A stretch of 64,000 bases of DNA from Mercurialis annua (GCF_937616625.2 NC_065574.1:3472001-3536000); one strand, 5' to 3'. Positions 48,401-64,000 are shown, numbered from the stretch's first letter. A program made the numbers and translations. Notes: generated by a model not told the origin, from the sequence alone.

Positions 48401-51400
48401 ACCCTTTTACCCATCTAACCCTTAAATTTAACGTCTCACCTATCGAACCTCTGCAGTTGTTAAATAATCCGATTTAACCCCTGAACTTGATAAATATGTA
48501 AGTATTGAACCCTTCGTGTCCACCTGTCACTTGAAACGTTCTAGAAGAAATTGTGTACGGAGGGGTTAAATGTTTACGTATTTATCAAGTTCAGGGGTTA
48601 AATCGGGTTATTTAACAAGTTCAGGGGTTCGATAGGTGAGACGTTAAGTTTGTAGGTTAGATGGGTAAAAGGGTACAAGTTCAGGGGTCAAACTATATAT
48701 TCGGCCACCATCTTAATGATATTAATTTTATGTGATCAAAAACCAAATTGAACCAAACCACCTAGCCAAAAAAGTTATCCTGTTTGGTTATCTCGGTTAT
48801 ATTTTATTTAAAACCTATATGAACCAAAACCAAACCAAGTAAGCAGATTTTATTTCCTATCAATTAATTTGATTCGATTAATCGGTTTTAACCGTTTATT
48901 ACACAATCGTAATAAAAAGTACAAATTAATACTAGTACTTAGTTAATTTTTTATTCACTAATTGTAATCTTATAATTGAATGTACTTGTGTGGCAGGTTT
49001 CTAAATAATGTAGGATGGGATGAGAAATTGGTGAATGAGTCATATACTTGGGTTGAGGACCAAATTGTACACAAACCTAAGGTTGCTCCATGGCAAGCTA
49101 TTGTAAGGGACAGTCTATTAGATGTTGGGGTCTCACCTTTTAATGGATTCACTTATGATCACGTCTATGGAACTAAGTTTGGTGGAACCATCTTCGACCG
49201 GTTCGGCCGCCGCCACACCTCCGCCGAGCTTCTTGCTTCGGCTAACCCTCGGTTGCTTACGGTCTTGATACATGCCACAGTCCAGAAAGTTCTGTTTGAT
49301 ACATCAAGTATGGTAAAACACTTTAAATTAGAAATTCATAATATATGTTTATAGGGTGTGCAAAAACCGAACCAAATTGAATCACCGAATCAAATAGATA
49401 AATTCAATTTGGTTTGGTACATTATTGTTTTTATTTGGTTCGGTTCGGTTTTGATAATAAAAAAATCAGTTAATTTATATTGCAAAACCAAACCAAACCA
49501 AAAATCAAGCAAATTGACTAATTTGGTCTGGTTTAAAAAATTTAGTTCCTAAAGTTTTGGTTTGGGTTTAAAATAGTAAAATTTTGTTTTGGTTTATGCT
49601 GATTTGAACCAAATGCACTTCTCTAGAGGTGCAAAAACCGAATAACATCTAATATTTAAATTGAACTGATAAATTTGATTTAATTTGTTATGATAATATA
49701 AAAAAATTCAATGTTTTGGTTCAGTTGGATTTTATAAGTAAAAAATATCAGTTTACTTTTTGCATAAACAAACCGAACTGAAAACCAATCGAACCGACAT
49801 ATTTTGTTCGGAATGTTTTAAATTTATAAACTAAATTCAATTTGATTGATTTAAAAAGCAAATTAATTTTTTTGATTTGGTTTAACTTGGTTCGGTTTGA
49901 TTTGATTCAGTTCGGGTCAAACCGAATGCACACCCTAAGTGTTCATATAATTTGGACTAACATAAAAACTAAAAAGTACTAATAAATGCTACTAATCCAG
50001 GCAAGATTCCGAAGGCAATAGGTGTGATCTTCAAAGATGAAAATGGCAATCAACATCAAGCATTTCTTGCAAACAATCCAACAAGTGAAATTATATTGTC
50101 AAGTGGTGCAATTGGGTCACCTCAAATGATGCTTTTAAGTGGGATTGGCCCAAAAAATGAACTGAAAAAAATGGGAATTCCAGTAGTTTTGGACAATAAA
50201 TTTGTAGGACAAGGCATGGTTGATAATCCTATGAACACTATTTTTGTTCCTTCTAAAAGACATGTTAAACAGTCTCTAATTCAGACTGTTGGGATTACAA
50301 AATTTGGTGTTTATATTGAAGCTAGCAGTGGATTTGGACAGTCTCAAAATAGTATTCGGTGTCACCATGGAATTATGTCCGCAGAGGTAAGCATTTCATG
50401 AAATGCTTTTATTTTTCGGTAAATTATGTTACACGCAAACTTATCAAGTCTTACATTTCGGCGTTTTATTTTCCGTTTTTGAAAATGCAGATAGGGCAGC
50501 TATCTACAATCCCACCAAAACAAAGAACAAGAGAAGCAATTCATGCATACATTAACCGAAAAAAAGATCTCCCCCATGAAGCATTCAAAGGAGGTTTCAT
50601 TCTTGAAAAGCTAGCCAGCCCGAAATCAACCGGAAATCTCCACTTACTCAACACAAATGTCGACGAAAACCCTTCGGTCACATTCAATTACTTCCACCAC
50701 CCGGAAGACCTCCGAAGCTGCGTCCACGGCGTTCGGATGGCTGCAAAGATAGTTCAGTCTCATTACTTTACGAATTTTACGCAATGCGATAAGGAGACTA
50801 GAGAAAAGATTCTGAACAGTAGCGTAGTTGCTAATGTTAATCTTATTCCTAAGCATCCGAATGACACCAAGTCTGTTGAGCAATTCTGTAGAGATACTGT
50901 GATCACTATTTGGCATTATCATGGTGGGTGTCATGTTGGCAAGGTGGTTGATCGGGATCATAAGGTTCTTGGTGTTCAGAGGCTTCGGATTGTTGACGGT
51001 TCGACGTTTGATGAATCGCCGGGGACTAATCCTCAAGCTACCGTGTTGATGATGGGGAGGTACGAGTACTAATGTCTATAATTTTTGTTTTATAAAACGT
51101 TACTAAGATAGATTTTCAAGTTAGTATTAAAAACCCAATAACCGAACTGAACCGACAAAAATTCAGAACCGACAAAAATTCAGTTTGGTTTAGTTTGATA
51201 GTATTATTAATTTTTGGTTTTTCAGTTCAGTTCGGCTAAATTTTAGTGCAAATCGAACTAAACTTAATTGATGATTCGGTTTTGTTTGAAAAAAAAAATT
51301 GGAACAGTTTGGCTTGGACTGAATGTACATCCCTAGGATGTGCATTCGGTTTAAACCGATCTGGAATTTATCATTTTTAAAGATCTTATCGAATAAAAAA

Positions 51401-51601
51401 TTTAAGAAATTGAAAATTTTCTAATCGAACTGAAACTGTCGGTTCGGACGGTTCCTTGGTTCAGTTCGGTTTACATTACAAGTTAACTAAAATTTTATGT
51501 TAAAAATCAAACCAAACTATAATTCACACGCTGCTATATTCTGCAGGTACATGGGGATGAAGATTTCGAGAGAGAGACTAGGGCATGAAGCTGGTGCTTA
51601 A
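45424..51601 (+). CDS. HOTHEAD-like FAD-dependent GMC oxidoreductase, secreted
   Basis: Six exons: 45424-45490, 46215-46590, 48997-49307, 50001-50386, 50491-51059, 51547-51601. All are in phase, giving 587 residues. A signal peptide (about 1-22) is encoded by exon 1. The FAD-binding GxGxxG element is YDYIVIGGGTAG (56-67). The second GMC signature is SSGAIGSPQMMLLSGIGP in exon 4. The C-terminal active-site region has WHYHGGC (521-527) and TNPQAT (Asn 560). These are the features of the HOTHEAD / mandelonitrile-lyase group. HOTHEAD oxidises long-chain omega-hydroxy fatty acids for cuticle and limits organ fusion. The wording (QLSTIPPKQRT, LPHEAFKGGFILEK) fits the HOTHEAD-like paralogues better than HOTHEAD itself, so I give no symbol. 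Substrate is unknown. Introns 2, 3 and 5 are swollen by repeats. Confidence 0.93.
46663..46821. repeat. AACCGAACC-type fold-back repeat in intron 2
   Basis: It starts AGGGGTGTGTATTTGGTTTA and ends TTTGCACATCCCTA, which is the inverse type of end. AACCGAACCG and TTTGGTTTGGTTTGG lie inside. It belongs with the elements at 49353-49936 and 51130-51525. Confidence 0.5.
48033..48220 (+). mobile_element. tRNA-derived SINE with A tail and about 16-18 bp target duplication
   Basis: A Pol III A-box-like region (TGGTACAAGTAGTAAGCGG) and a perfect B box (GGTTCGAGTCC, about 48089-48099) begin the element. A non-tRNA body with GGTGCGCGACACGGGTCGGA follows, then a run of ten A residues. The flanks carry AGATGGTACCAGAAAA on both sides (about 48017-48032 and 48220-48235), a long duplication as made by LINE-driven insertion. 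It lies in intron 2 of the GMC gene, in the sense orientation. Confidence 0.8.
48369..48706. mobile_element. MULE-type MITE with 10-bp target duplication
   Basis: A 338-bp fold-back. The left arm GGCTTAATACATAGTTTGAC pairs with the right end GTCAAACTATATATTCGGCC, and pairing continues through repeated CCCCTGAACTTG words. It is flanked by ACCATCTTAA on both sides (48359-48368 and 48707-48716), a perfect duplication. It lies in intron 2 of the GMC gene, 150 bases after the SINE. Confidence 0.85.
49353..49936. repeat. AACCGAACC-type fold-back repeat filling intron 3
   Basis: It opens AGGGTGTGCAAAAACCGAAC and closes with the inverted AAACCGAATGCACACCCT. The interior has many AACCAAACC / GGTTTGGTT words. 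It makes up nearly all of the 693-bp intron 3. Confidence 0.6.
51130..51525. repeat. Two adjoining AACCGAACC-type repeats in the last intron
   Basis: The first copy (about 51130-51335) ends in GTACATCCCTA. The second starts GGATGTGCATTCGGTTTAAA right behind it. Both carry AACTGAACCGA and GGTTCAGTTCGG words. They take up most of the 487-bp last intron. Confidence 0.5.
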
Positions 51602-53988
51602 AATCAAAAAATAATGAAGCATAAGAAAATGAGAGGATCACTAATTGTTAGTATAGTAGTGGCAAAATGTAATGTCTTTTTTGTTAGTAATTAGTAGAAA
51701 ATGTGTTGTTTTTGAGAAATCAATATTGTCATCTCATTTGCTAGAAAACTATTTTTGTCTGCCTCAATTTGGTAGCATGTAGCATATAGTACATTTCCAA
51801 ATTTAATATGTTCAGAACATGTTATTATGTAGGCTTAATTCCTTAAAAAACCCCCACCTTGCATTTTTTTTTCGTTTATACCCTGACCTTGTAAAAACAC
51901 CATTTGTACCCAATTTTGAGTTTTTATGTTTCATCTCTACCCAAAAGTATTAAATTATACTCTTTTCATTTGAAAAAAAGTTTAAAACAATCCTTCATTT
52001 TTAACTTATATACTAATTAGATATTAATGTTATTAATAGTACAAAAATACCATTTCTTCAAAAAAATTAAAAATAATAATAATTTTTTTTAATTTTTTAA
52101 TAAAATATATCCGAATTTTTTTAAATTTTTAAATTTATTATTTTTTTTAAATTATTTTAAAAAATATTTCCGATAAAAAAATTAAAAATAATAATAATTT
52201 TTTAATTTTTTCATTATTTTATAAAATTAAAAAAATTAATTATTTGGATGTATTGATTATTTTGTAAGTTTAAGGGTTTATTTGTATATTTAAAAATAGA
52301 AAAAAATATGTTCTAAACTCTTTTCCAAATGAAAAAAGTACAATTTAATACTTTTGGGTAGGGATGAAACATAAAAACCCAAAATTGGGTACAAATGGTG
52401 TTTTTACAAGATCAGGGTATAAACGAAGAAAAAGTGCAAGGTGGGGGTTTTTTAAGGAATTAAGCCTATTATGTACTATATGTATAGTATTAATAGTCCA
52501 TTTTCAACAACTAGATCAAGTAACTAATTGAAAATGTTGCAAATGAGTTAATTCTTTTCCTTTTGGCTAAAAATCACCTCCTCGCCTCTCAAATTCTATA
52601 ATTTTTACAACTGATAAAAGATTTTTTTCATATATTTTTAATTTTCAGTTGTTTTTTCAGTTTTTCTACCTATGAGTTTGCTCTTCATCAAGTTTGAAGC
52701 TTTAACAAAAATAATATTCTCTATTTTTTAGGTTTATTAGAAGTACTATTCTCTATTTTTATGTCAGTTAACTCTTAAATTGGATTATCGTGGTCCCTAA
52801 CTCGTTTGGTTTGTACAATTTAGAAGTTAATTGATCTAAAAATAAAGTATATCGTATTTAATCGATTAAAATGGTAATATATTAGTTAATCGATTAAAAT
52901 GGTTATATATTAGTTAAGTATAAATATATGGAACAATCTTTGCTTAATATTGTAGAGGAGAAATCAAATACGGTAACCACAAGATTAGGTAAGCTAATAA
53001 ATCAAATATGTCATGTCATTGCATTACTTATGGTAGCTATTAAGATTTGGACATGAAGTATTAATGTTTCCCTTTATTGGATACATATGATATGATATGG
53101 CTTCTCTATTTAATCATGGACCATATGATATGGTAGTTGAACTGATTTATGAATTGGAGGTTAGGGATCAAATTGCGGTCCATGAACTCGTAGCAGTTCA
53201 ATTAAGTCACATTTTAATCAAATTAAAGACAATGCTTTCTATTTTTAAATATATTAACCCTCAAATTTGGTCATCGCAGTTCTTAAACTCATTTATTTTA
53301 TACAATTTAAGAGTTAATTAACATAAAGATAGAGAATATTATTCTTAAGTAATTGATTAAAATAGAGAGTATTATTCTTAATTGGTCCTTACGCACAAAT
53401 TTAAATACCGCGATAGCCCTTTGCTTGAAAATATTTTTGATTAGGGGGGCCTTATGGGGAAGGACCCAGCCCAACAGGGGTTTTGCAAAGATATTCCGTT
53501 TTTTGAAAATTTATGTTTTTACCTTTTTTTCCGGAAATTTATTTTTTTAATCTGAAAATTTGTAAAAATACTTCGTTTTTTTAAACTGTTTGAATCTGTA
53601 ATTTAGAAACTTTTTGAAACCTTTTGAAATTATAATAGAAACAGTTTTTTACGGTTTCAAATTATTTTTTAAGAAACTGTTATAAACCGTTTGAAACCCA
53701 ATTAGAAACTGTCTTTGAAACGATTTGTAAAACAGTTTCAAATTGTGTTTTTTGAAACTGCGGAGTAAAAAAATAAATTGCGGAATAAAAAAATAAATAT
53801 TTAAATTTTAGGTACGTTTGTAAGTTTTCAGTTTTTGACATAATTTTGACATATTTTTAGTTTTTTAGGTATTTTTGTAAATTTCCCTTCTGTTTTATGC
53901 TTCCAACATCCAAATACAAAATTCCAAATAATATTGTTGAATTTTCAGTTTTAGATTTTGTATAATTTTGAAACTAGTTTGGCAAAAT
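51602..53988. other. Spacer between convergent GMC oxidoreductase and kinase genes
   Basis: The GMC 3' UTR extends to roughly 51780. A long MULE-type MITE fills 51832-52466. About 52735-52850 and 53225-53345 share a diverged direct repeat with words such as TTAACTCTTAAATT / TTAACCCTCAAATT. About 53585-53770 is a patch of repeated GAAACTGTTT / GTTTGAAAC words. No gene is seen. Confidence 0.6.
51832..52466. mobile_element. MULE-type MITE with 9-bp target duplication
   Basis: A 635-bp fold-back. The left arm GGCTTAATTCCTTAAAAAAC pairs with the right end GTTTTTTAAGGAATTAAGCC exactly. The arms are about 150 bases long and include ACCCAATTTTGAGTTTTTAT and its inverse. It is flanked by TATTATGTA at 51823-51831 and 52467-52475. 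The middle is almost pure AT with no coding capacity. Confidence 0.85.
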
Positions 53989-57866
<3,878 letters not shown>

Positions 57867-57982
57867 TCTTGAACAAAAATCTCAAGATCTACCAAGTTCT
57901 GACCCAGCCATGTAAACAGAAAATAGAAGACTGAAACAAAGAAATATAAAACTGAAACAACATTTGAAAGCAAACCATGTGT

Positions 57983-58008
57983 ATTATTATTATTATTATT
58001 ATTATTAC
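57983..58008. repeat. ATT microsatellite in the kinase 5' leader
   Basis: About nine uninterrupted ATT units, lying 120-140 bases upstream of the start codon on the minus strand. On the transcript it would read as AAT units. Confidence 0.9.
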
Positions 58009-59753
58009 TTAAAGAAACAACTAAAGAATGAGACCACAAGATTAAAACAAGACCCACATATAGTACAAGAGAAGGAAAAAACCAAGAACTGGTAGGTGGC
58101 AAAAACCTCAAAACTGTACTTTTTTCTGAAACTCAAACTGTAATTTGCAGAAATTAAGAGAAATAAATGCTAATCCAATTGTTTGGTTTGTTCTTTTTTT
58201 TATATATTTCTTCATTTAGTGACTCTACGTGGCACGGATATGGATACAGAGACGCGGGACATTTGGATACGGACACGAATACGGTAAAATAGTGTTATTT
58301 TTAAGGTTTTTTTACGTAAAAGATGAAGTTCCATATCCAAAACGTCAAATTTTTAAAACATTTTTAAAACGGGACTCGTTGATTCAATGGAATGGCCAAT
58401 CATAAAAGTGGTTTTACTATAAGTGATCAAGAAAAAAGGTTTATAGTTCACCTTAAAGAACTAAGTAGGTGACACTATTTTGAGTAAAAGAGAGAGTGAG
58501 TCAGAGTGAGATTGTTCCAAAATCTTTAATAATGATCTCATGGTTGAAAATTTTGGACATGCTTTGAATTGTTTAATGTGGGGTTTATTCTTCATGCTAA
58601 TAGTGGAACAATTATTTTTTGGAATTATTATGACTATTGCTATTTTAAACTTGATTTAAATTCTATGATTAGATTTTGATGTGTTTGTTTTCTTGCTTAT
58701 AGTATGAGAAGGTGGACTATTTCTCAACCTTTTCATAAAGTATAATGATCAAAATTTGATTTAAATTTAAATTCTTGTGTATATAACATTTTATTATAGT
58801 TTATAACAAACTACTAATCATACTGATTAAAAAGTAGTATGACAATTTTTTTCATCTTGTAAAAATTATAAAATAATCAAATCTGAGTTTTGAACGATCG
58901 TATTCATCCATTTAAATGAAAATATATCAGTTTTATGATAAATATATAAAAAAAATTATTTTTTAAGTATACATAGCTCTCACAGATCTATTGAACTTCT
59001 AATAAGTAAATAACTAGTTTATAATTAATTTAACACTTCTTGTTTGAATCAACATGTTGTTGTCAATATATTATATTTACAGCACATTTTCAAGTATTAA
59101 GATCAAGCTTCTACGCATTAATTGCATATTACAAATAATATCAAAAATAATCGCTAGACATAAAACGTGTTATTTAGTCATGAACAAATGTGCCCTCTGA
59201 ATTTGTAACACGAAATTATTTAATTTAATTTATATTTTTTTAAACAACTGACCTCAAATTTTTTTATTGTTTGATTAGATTACCCTATAATTTATATATT
59301 TATTCGAAAAAAATAGGTTTAAGAAAATTTTATCACAAAAATTAGAAAATTCTCATAGTTACTTTTTCATACATGATATTGGTTCGTATTTGGTAAATAT
59401 AACACCAAATGAAAAATGGACAAATATAAATTGGTCCTACTTCAGACAAAGTAGGTAGAGTTATTTTGGAATGCAGTGTCCGATACCACCCACATGTTTA
59501 TTTTTCTCTAAAAGAAATTCTTCATTAACAATTTATCTTCAGCAATTTTTTATTTTTATATTGTCTAAAGTCTAATGTGTCGGTGAATTATTTTTATTTT
59601 CTCTAGCATTGTTAAATATATCTTATACATACAAGCATGGGAAATGGGAATTTAGCAACCAGCAGTATGTGTCTATTTCATTTTTGTCTAGAATTAATTT
59701 CACATGTTGAAACTTTTTTTACTTTTGAAAATAACAATAAAACATTTTATTTA

Positions 59754-60041
59754 GGCTAAATGAATAAAAAAAGCCAAAACTTTCATGAAAATTTTATAAA
59801 AATTCAAACCTTTTTAATTTTATTCGTATCGTCCTAAAACACAGGTTTTGTTTCAATAATGTCTAACTATGCGATTTTGTTGACGTGGCATGCTACACAT
59901 CAGCGCCACATAAGCAAAATCGTGTAGTTGGACATTATTGAAATAAAATCCTGCGTTTCAGGATAAAGTGGATAAAATTGAAAGGTTTTGACTTTTATAA
60001 AACTTTCATAAAAGATTTGACTTTTTTTAAGTCATTTGACT
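59754..60041. mobile_element. MULE-type MITE with 9-bp target duplication
   Basis: A 288-bp fold-back. The left arm GGCTAAATGAATAAAAAAAG pairs with the right end CTTTTTTTAAGTCATTTGACT. Flanks are TTTTATTTA on both sides (59745-59753 and 60042-60050). The centre has a further inverted pair around TGTCTAACTATGCGATTTTG / CAAAATCGTGTAGTTGGACA. Confidence 0.75.
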
Positions 60042-62501
60042 TTTTATTTATGTTGACGGAGATATATTTTAATAATTAAAAAATAGACTTAATCATTAAA
60101 AATATCCCTCCTTTTTGAATTTTTTGTTTATGATGCAATCTTTTAGAATCTTTAATTTCAATTTTTCAATTTTCAATTTTAATTACAACTATTTATTTAA
60201 ATTTGAGTTGAAAAAGTTTAAATATATCCTTTATATTATTTCATATTTTCATGGTGAAAAAGAAAATTGAAACAATATAAGTAATATATAAAACAATTTT
60301 AAGTTTATTTTATTTTAATTTGAATAAATGGTTACAATTTAACTGAAAACTGAAGAATAAGATAAACTTAACGATTTTAAAAATTTGAACCATAAATAAA
60401 AAAATTGAAAAAGTGGATATTTTTAGATGATTAAACCTACAAAACATAATATTAAATTTAACGATTCAATTAATAGGATAATAAAAATATGAATAAATAT
60501 TCAATTAGATTTATTAAAAGTTGTTCTCCCTCATTTTTTAATTAATTATACATGTTTTCCATTGTATGTTTACTATTAGGTCTTAGTTTGAAATTGAATA
60601 AAATAAACATATTGTAGTGTATTTTTCACTTAATATAACCATTCGTTTTTTATTTAAATGAAAAATATATTTAAATTAAAAAAAATGTTGAAAGAAATTT
60701 GTTTAATTTGCCCGTAGCAATTAGTGCCACTCTTGGTATTGACGATAAAAAAAATGAACTAGTTCTCTAATTATGTCAATAAGCTTTAACTCAAGTGGGA
60801 TATAAGCTGCATATTTAAAAATTTGAAATTGATTCTTTCTAATAGCACTAAAAAAATTATTCCCAAATTCTCCAATTATACTTTACATATTTAAAACGAT
60901 TATGTAACAATTAACTATTGCATATAATCGGCTTCCAATTCTATCAAAATACCACATGTGCAAAACAACATAATGTTATATGAATATAAAAATTGTAGCT
61001 TTCAATGTGGTCTAGTTTTACATCAAAAATTAAAAATGCACAAATGCTGCCCCAATTCATTTCTCTTTCTTTTACTTTTACTTGGTTTCTCCTTTCAATT
61101 CTTTCAATTTTCATATGCCAAAGAAGCATAAACTTTACCATTCTCCCTCTTTTGTTTCTTTTTGCTTTCCCTCATTTAATAAACAATACCAAAATAATAA
61201 AAAGTATATACTATAGTATAATACCAAGCCTTAAAAATACTTTCAATATATTCTTGCCTTGTTGACTTTTAAGGTTGAACCATCTGGACACCGCTTCAGA
61301 GACAACGTCTTAACTCACTTATTGAATTTTGATTATCACCTTACAAATATATTTATGTAATGCTAATGTCCCAAAGTTAGACTCACGTATATCCTTGTTG
61401 ATTGTGATGCTTCAGGATTTTTTTATAGAAAATTAATATAATTATTTGATTTATTAATATAATATAAGTAATTAAATTTAAAAAAATATTTCCAACGCTA
61501 TGCATATGTTTCTCCCAATACTTGATTTTTATCTATCTGAGCTAATAATATTATAGATTTATAAGCAAGGCAGCATCCCTAATTTTTGTAAGTTTGCCTT
61601 TCATAAATTTGGATTAAGTTTAATTTTTGCACTCGAATGATATGATGTCAACAAGAAGATAATGGATGAAGTATGCATGTAACTAACATCTTCCTTATTT
61701 GCAAACTCTTGAAGGAATTAATTAATTGGTATTTGTAAAGTTTAAAATACTAAACTACGATGCTAAGAAAGCAATTAAATTATAATTATGGCAAATTTTT
61801 TAACCTTTCTAAATCTTTTATTCACTGATTTAAATACTTTATGGTTATCAATTATGATGTTTTTTAAAGTTATTATCGAATTATAAAAAATTGCAAAAAC
61901 AGTTATCGAGCTATCATTTTTTTACAATTATCGGACTATAGTTATTTCTAAAACGGTTACTTAACTATAATATTTTTGCAAAACAGTTATCGATTTGCTG
62001 CATGGTTATACATCTCAGCCTTGCCACATTTATAACCAATTGGTAAGAGAGCTAAAGTTTGATAATTTTTTGTAACTTTTTATAGTTCGGTCATTGTTTT
62101 ATATAAGAAAACTATATCTTAGTAACCGTAAAAATATTAAAACCTTTAATTTTTCAGAACTATTATCTTTTACCTAACAATTTTAATATTTGTTTAATAT
62201 CATAATTTATTCAAATATGTAAAAATTAAAAATTAATTAATAGTTTGAAGAGTTACTATTTTTATTTATAAAATATGAAATGCAATAATTTCTAAAAAGT
62301 GATGAAATTAACCTACAAGAGTTTGCATATATTGAGAAATTAACAACATATGTTAAAAGAAATCAACCTTTCTGTCTTTTAAATCAAATTCTGAAATTAA
62401 AAATTATAAATAAATGCGTGTATTGATTTTTGAAAGCTGAGAATTAAGGTGATGAGTTCATCATCAGATCAAAGTTAGTGTTTTAATCCGTATATAAATA
62501 A

Positions 62502-63005
62502 GGTCTAATGTCTTAAAAAACCCCGACCTTTTAGCTCCTTTTCAATCATACCCTGACGTTGAAAATTTGTCAATTTTACCCTATTTTACATTTTTGTGTT
62601 TCAATTGTACCCTGAAAAATTAAATTAACGTTTTTTTCGTTTGGAAATTTGTTTAAAACATTCTCCATGTCTAGCATATATTAATTGTACGTTTTTATAA
62701 TTTATTTAAATTTAGTTAAATTAATTAAGAATTTAAGTTAGTGTTAATATGATTATGGGTTTTAGTTAGTTTTTAAAAATAAAAGACTTATTTGTACTTT
62801 TTTGAATAAAAAAGAATTTAATTTCATGTTTAAACTTAGTTAATTGAATGATTTCATCATTTAAGTTAAAAAATTAATAAAAATTAAAAAATTGGGGTAC
62901 AATTGAAAACGGAAAATTCAAAAGTGGGTAAAATTGACAAATTTTCAACGTCGGGGTGGAATTGAAAAAAAAATTAAAGGTGAGGGTTTTTTGAGTGATT
63001 AGGCC
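62502..63005. mobile_element. MULE-type MITE with 9-bp target duplication
   Basis: A 504-bp fold-back. The left arm GGTCTAATGTCTTAAAAAAC pairs with the right end GTTTTTTGAGTGATTAGGCC. TGTCAATTTTACCC and its inverse lie further in. It is flanked by TATAAATAA at 62493-62501 and 63006-63014, a perfect duplication. It is related to 42003-42358 and more distantly to 51832-52466. Confidence 0.85.
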
Positions 63006-63714
63006 TATAAATAAAGAGTTTGAAATTATTAAAGCAATTAACTTCGACGTCCAAATCTAAGTCGCTATATATATATAGTATATACTTACACGATAGCTCT
63101 GCCAATGATACATTCTTATATACCAATCAACATACACAAAAGGTTATAGTCAACAATAAAAAAAGACCTATATAAATAGTTTGAGACAAAAGTAATAAAA
63201 TTTGTGACATTATTTAATAAATAGACCTATGCAAATGTACATTCCCCTTAAAGTGTCACAACAAAAAGGATGATCATTAGGACAAAAAATACATGACAAT
63301 TCACCATGCATGTATCCTATATATTTTTGATGTAGAAATCATGAAAGTAAAAACCAGCTTACTTTATCAACATATGATAAAAATAAAATAGACCGATAAT
63401 GTTTGATAATTACGAAGGATATCTATTATATTTAAAAGTATATATAACTTTTAATCTTTTTTATAACAATTACCTTTAATTTTAACATAACCAATGTATG
63501 CTAGAATGCTTATATTTTAAATATAAGTATGAAAGTTTGGGGATGTTGATGTCGAAGTAACAAATAAAAATTACTACCATTTTAGAGGTGATAGTACTAA
63601 TACATGCTAAAATATTTTTTTTTAAAAAAAAATATATAATTTCACCTGCACAACACGCGGGCATCAACCTAATTATAACCAATTACATAATTTTGAATGA
63701 TATGATAAAAATAA

Positions 63715-64000
63715 ATGTAATATTTGCAACATATCAAAGGAGCACGATTATAGCTTTCGTTACACTAAATTATCACATGTCTTGAAAAAATCAAGATATC
63801 CTAATTACCAGTGTATTCAACATTTCTAAAATCCTAAACAGATCTCACAACCTCTTCGGTAGGTATACGGTGCCACCAATTACGCAGATTTGAATGACGT
63901 CCTAAACAAGCACGGAAGACACTTTTTATAAAGGGATTTGACCCAGTTTGATATAACTTTTCAATTATAACCGTCTTATCTATATTCGACCACGTCAAAA
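63715..64000 (-). pseudogene. Inverted, decayed copy 2 of the unknown gene at 13800-15560
   Basis: Read on the minus strand it aligns with about 14622-14910. Shared runs include TCGAATATAGATAAG, GCGTAATTGGTGGCACCG and TAACGAAAGCTATAATCGTG. It keeps TGG at 63990-63992, where copy 1 has TGA. It also keeps a few codons and a block of about 10 bases that copy 1 has lost. It has its own stops further along (after EEVV and later), so it is not intact either. Similarity fades near 63715, and the copy runs off the right edge of the window. Confidence 0.65.

Larger units (their letters stand above)
57867..63714. other. Kinase leader and promoter, then gene-free AT-rich spacer
   Basis: About 57867-58200 is the kinase 5' leader, carrying an ATT microsatellite. 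About 58215-58300 contains serial GGATACGGACACGAATACGG-like words. MITEs lie at 59754-60041 and 62502-63005. About 61840-62110 has repeated AGTTATCGA / GGTTATAC words of unclear nature. No coding gene is supported in nearly 6 kb. Confidence 0.55.

Noticed and set aside
50644..51036. 130-residue minus-strand frame in the GMC oxidoreductase gene
   Set aside because: It lies wholly antisense to exon 5 and arises from codon composition.
52740..53345. A further MITE based on repeated TTAACTCTTAAATT words
   Set aside because: The copies are direct, not inverted, and I could not find ends or a target duplication. It is mentioned only under the spacer.
61005..61265. 86-residue hydrophobic frame
   Set aside because: It is rich in Phe/Leu/Ile from T-rich DNA, with no motif or splice context.

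Overview
This 64 kb window is nuclear DNA from a flowering plant, almost certainly a eudicot. The coding exons are split by GT-AG introns, the gaps are very AT-rich, and they hold many small transposon-derived elements of plant type. The encoded proteins are recognisable plant families. I cannot name the species from sequence alone.

Layout from left to right. (1) 83-2265 (+): the 3' half of a GH35 beta-galactosidase gene with a C-terminal galactose-binding lectin domain, BGAL1-like; its 5' end lies outside the window. (2) 4245-7528 (+): an unrecognised single-pass membrane or coiled-coil protein in six exons. (3) 9218-13291 (-): a transmembrane-9 / endomembrane protein 70 protein, TMN7-like. 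(4) 13800-15560 (+): a broken multi-exon gene of unknown family, carrying a MULE-type MITE and followed by a short copy of the first exon of the TMN gene. (5) 15.9-20.2 kb: repeat-rich, gene-free DNA. (6) 20244-26171 (-): a 15-exon WD40 gene of the MSI4/FVE type. (7) 26.2-30.4 kb: gene-free. (8) 30382-38582 (+): a 23-coding-exon RHD3 (root hair defective 3 / plant atlastin) gene. (9) 38.6-45.4 kb: gene-free with several MITEs and two decayed SINE-like heads. (10) 45424-51601 (+): a secreted HOTHEAD-like GMC oxidoreductase whose introns carry a SINE, a MITE and fold-back repeats. (11) 53989-57866 (-): an ALE2-type receptor-like kinase. (12) 57.9-64.0 kb: gene-free DNA with two MITEs, ending in a second, inverted, decayed copy of the unknown gene of item 4.

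The genes are unrelated housekeeping and developmental genes, each with its own promoter; there is no operon or cluster logic. From memory of Arabidopsis locus numbers, the BGAL1, TMN7 and RHD3 neighbourhood is partly collinear with chromosome 3 near At3g137xx-At3g138xx. The MSI4 and ALE2 homologues map instead to chromosome 2 near At2g19-20. That pattern is reported as an inference to check.

The most unusual material is non-coding. At least seven small fold-back elements have 9-10 bp target-site duplications typical of Mutator-like (MULE) MITEs; the duplications are exact in six and have one mismatch in the seventh. There is one SINE with a good Pol III B box and a long target duplication. 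The two decayed copies of the same unrecognised gene lie about 49 kb apart in opposite orientation. The first exon of the TMN gene has been duplicated about 2.5 kb away. I found no defence system, CRISPR array, rRNA, intact tRNA or convincing new multi-gene system.
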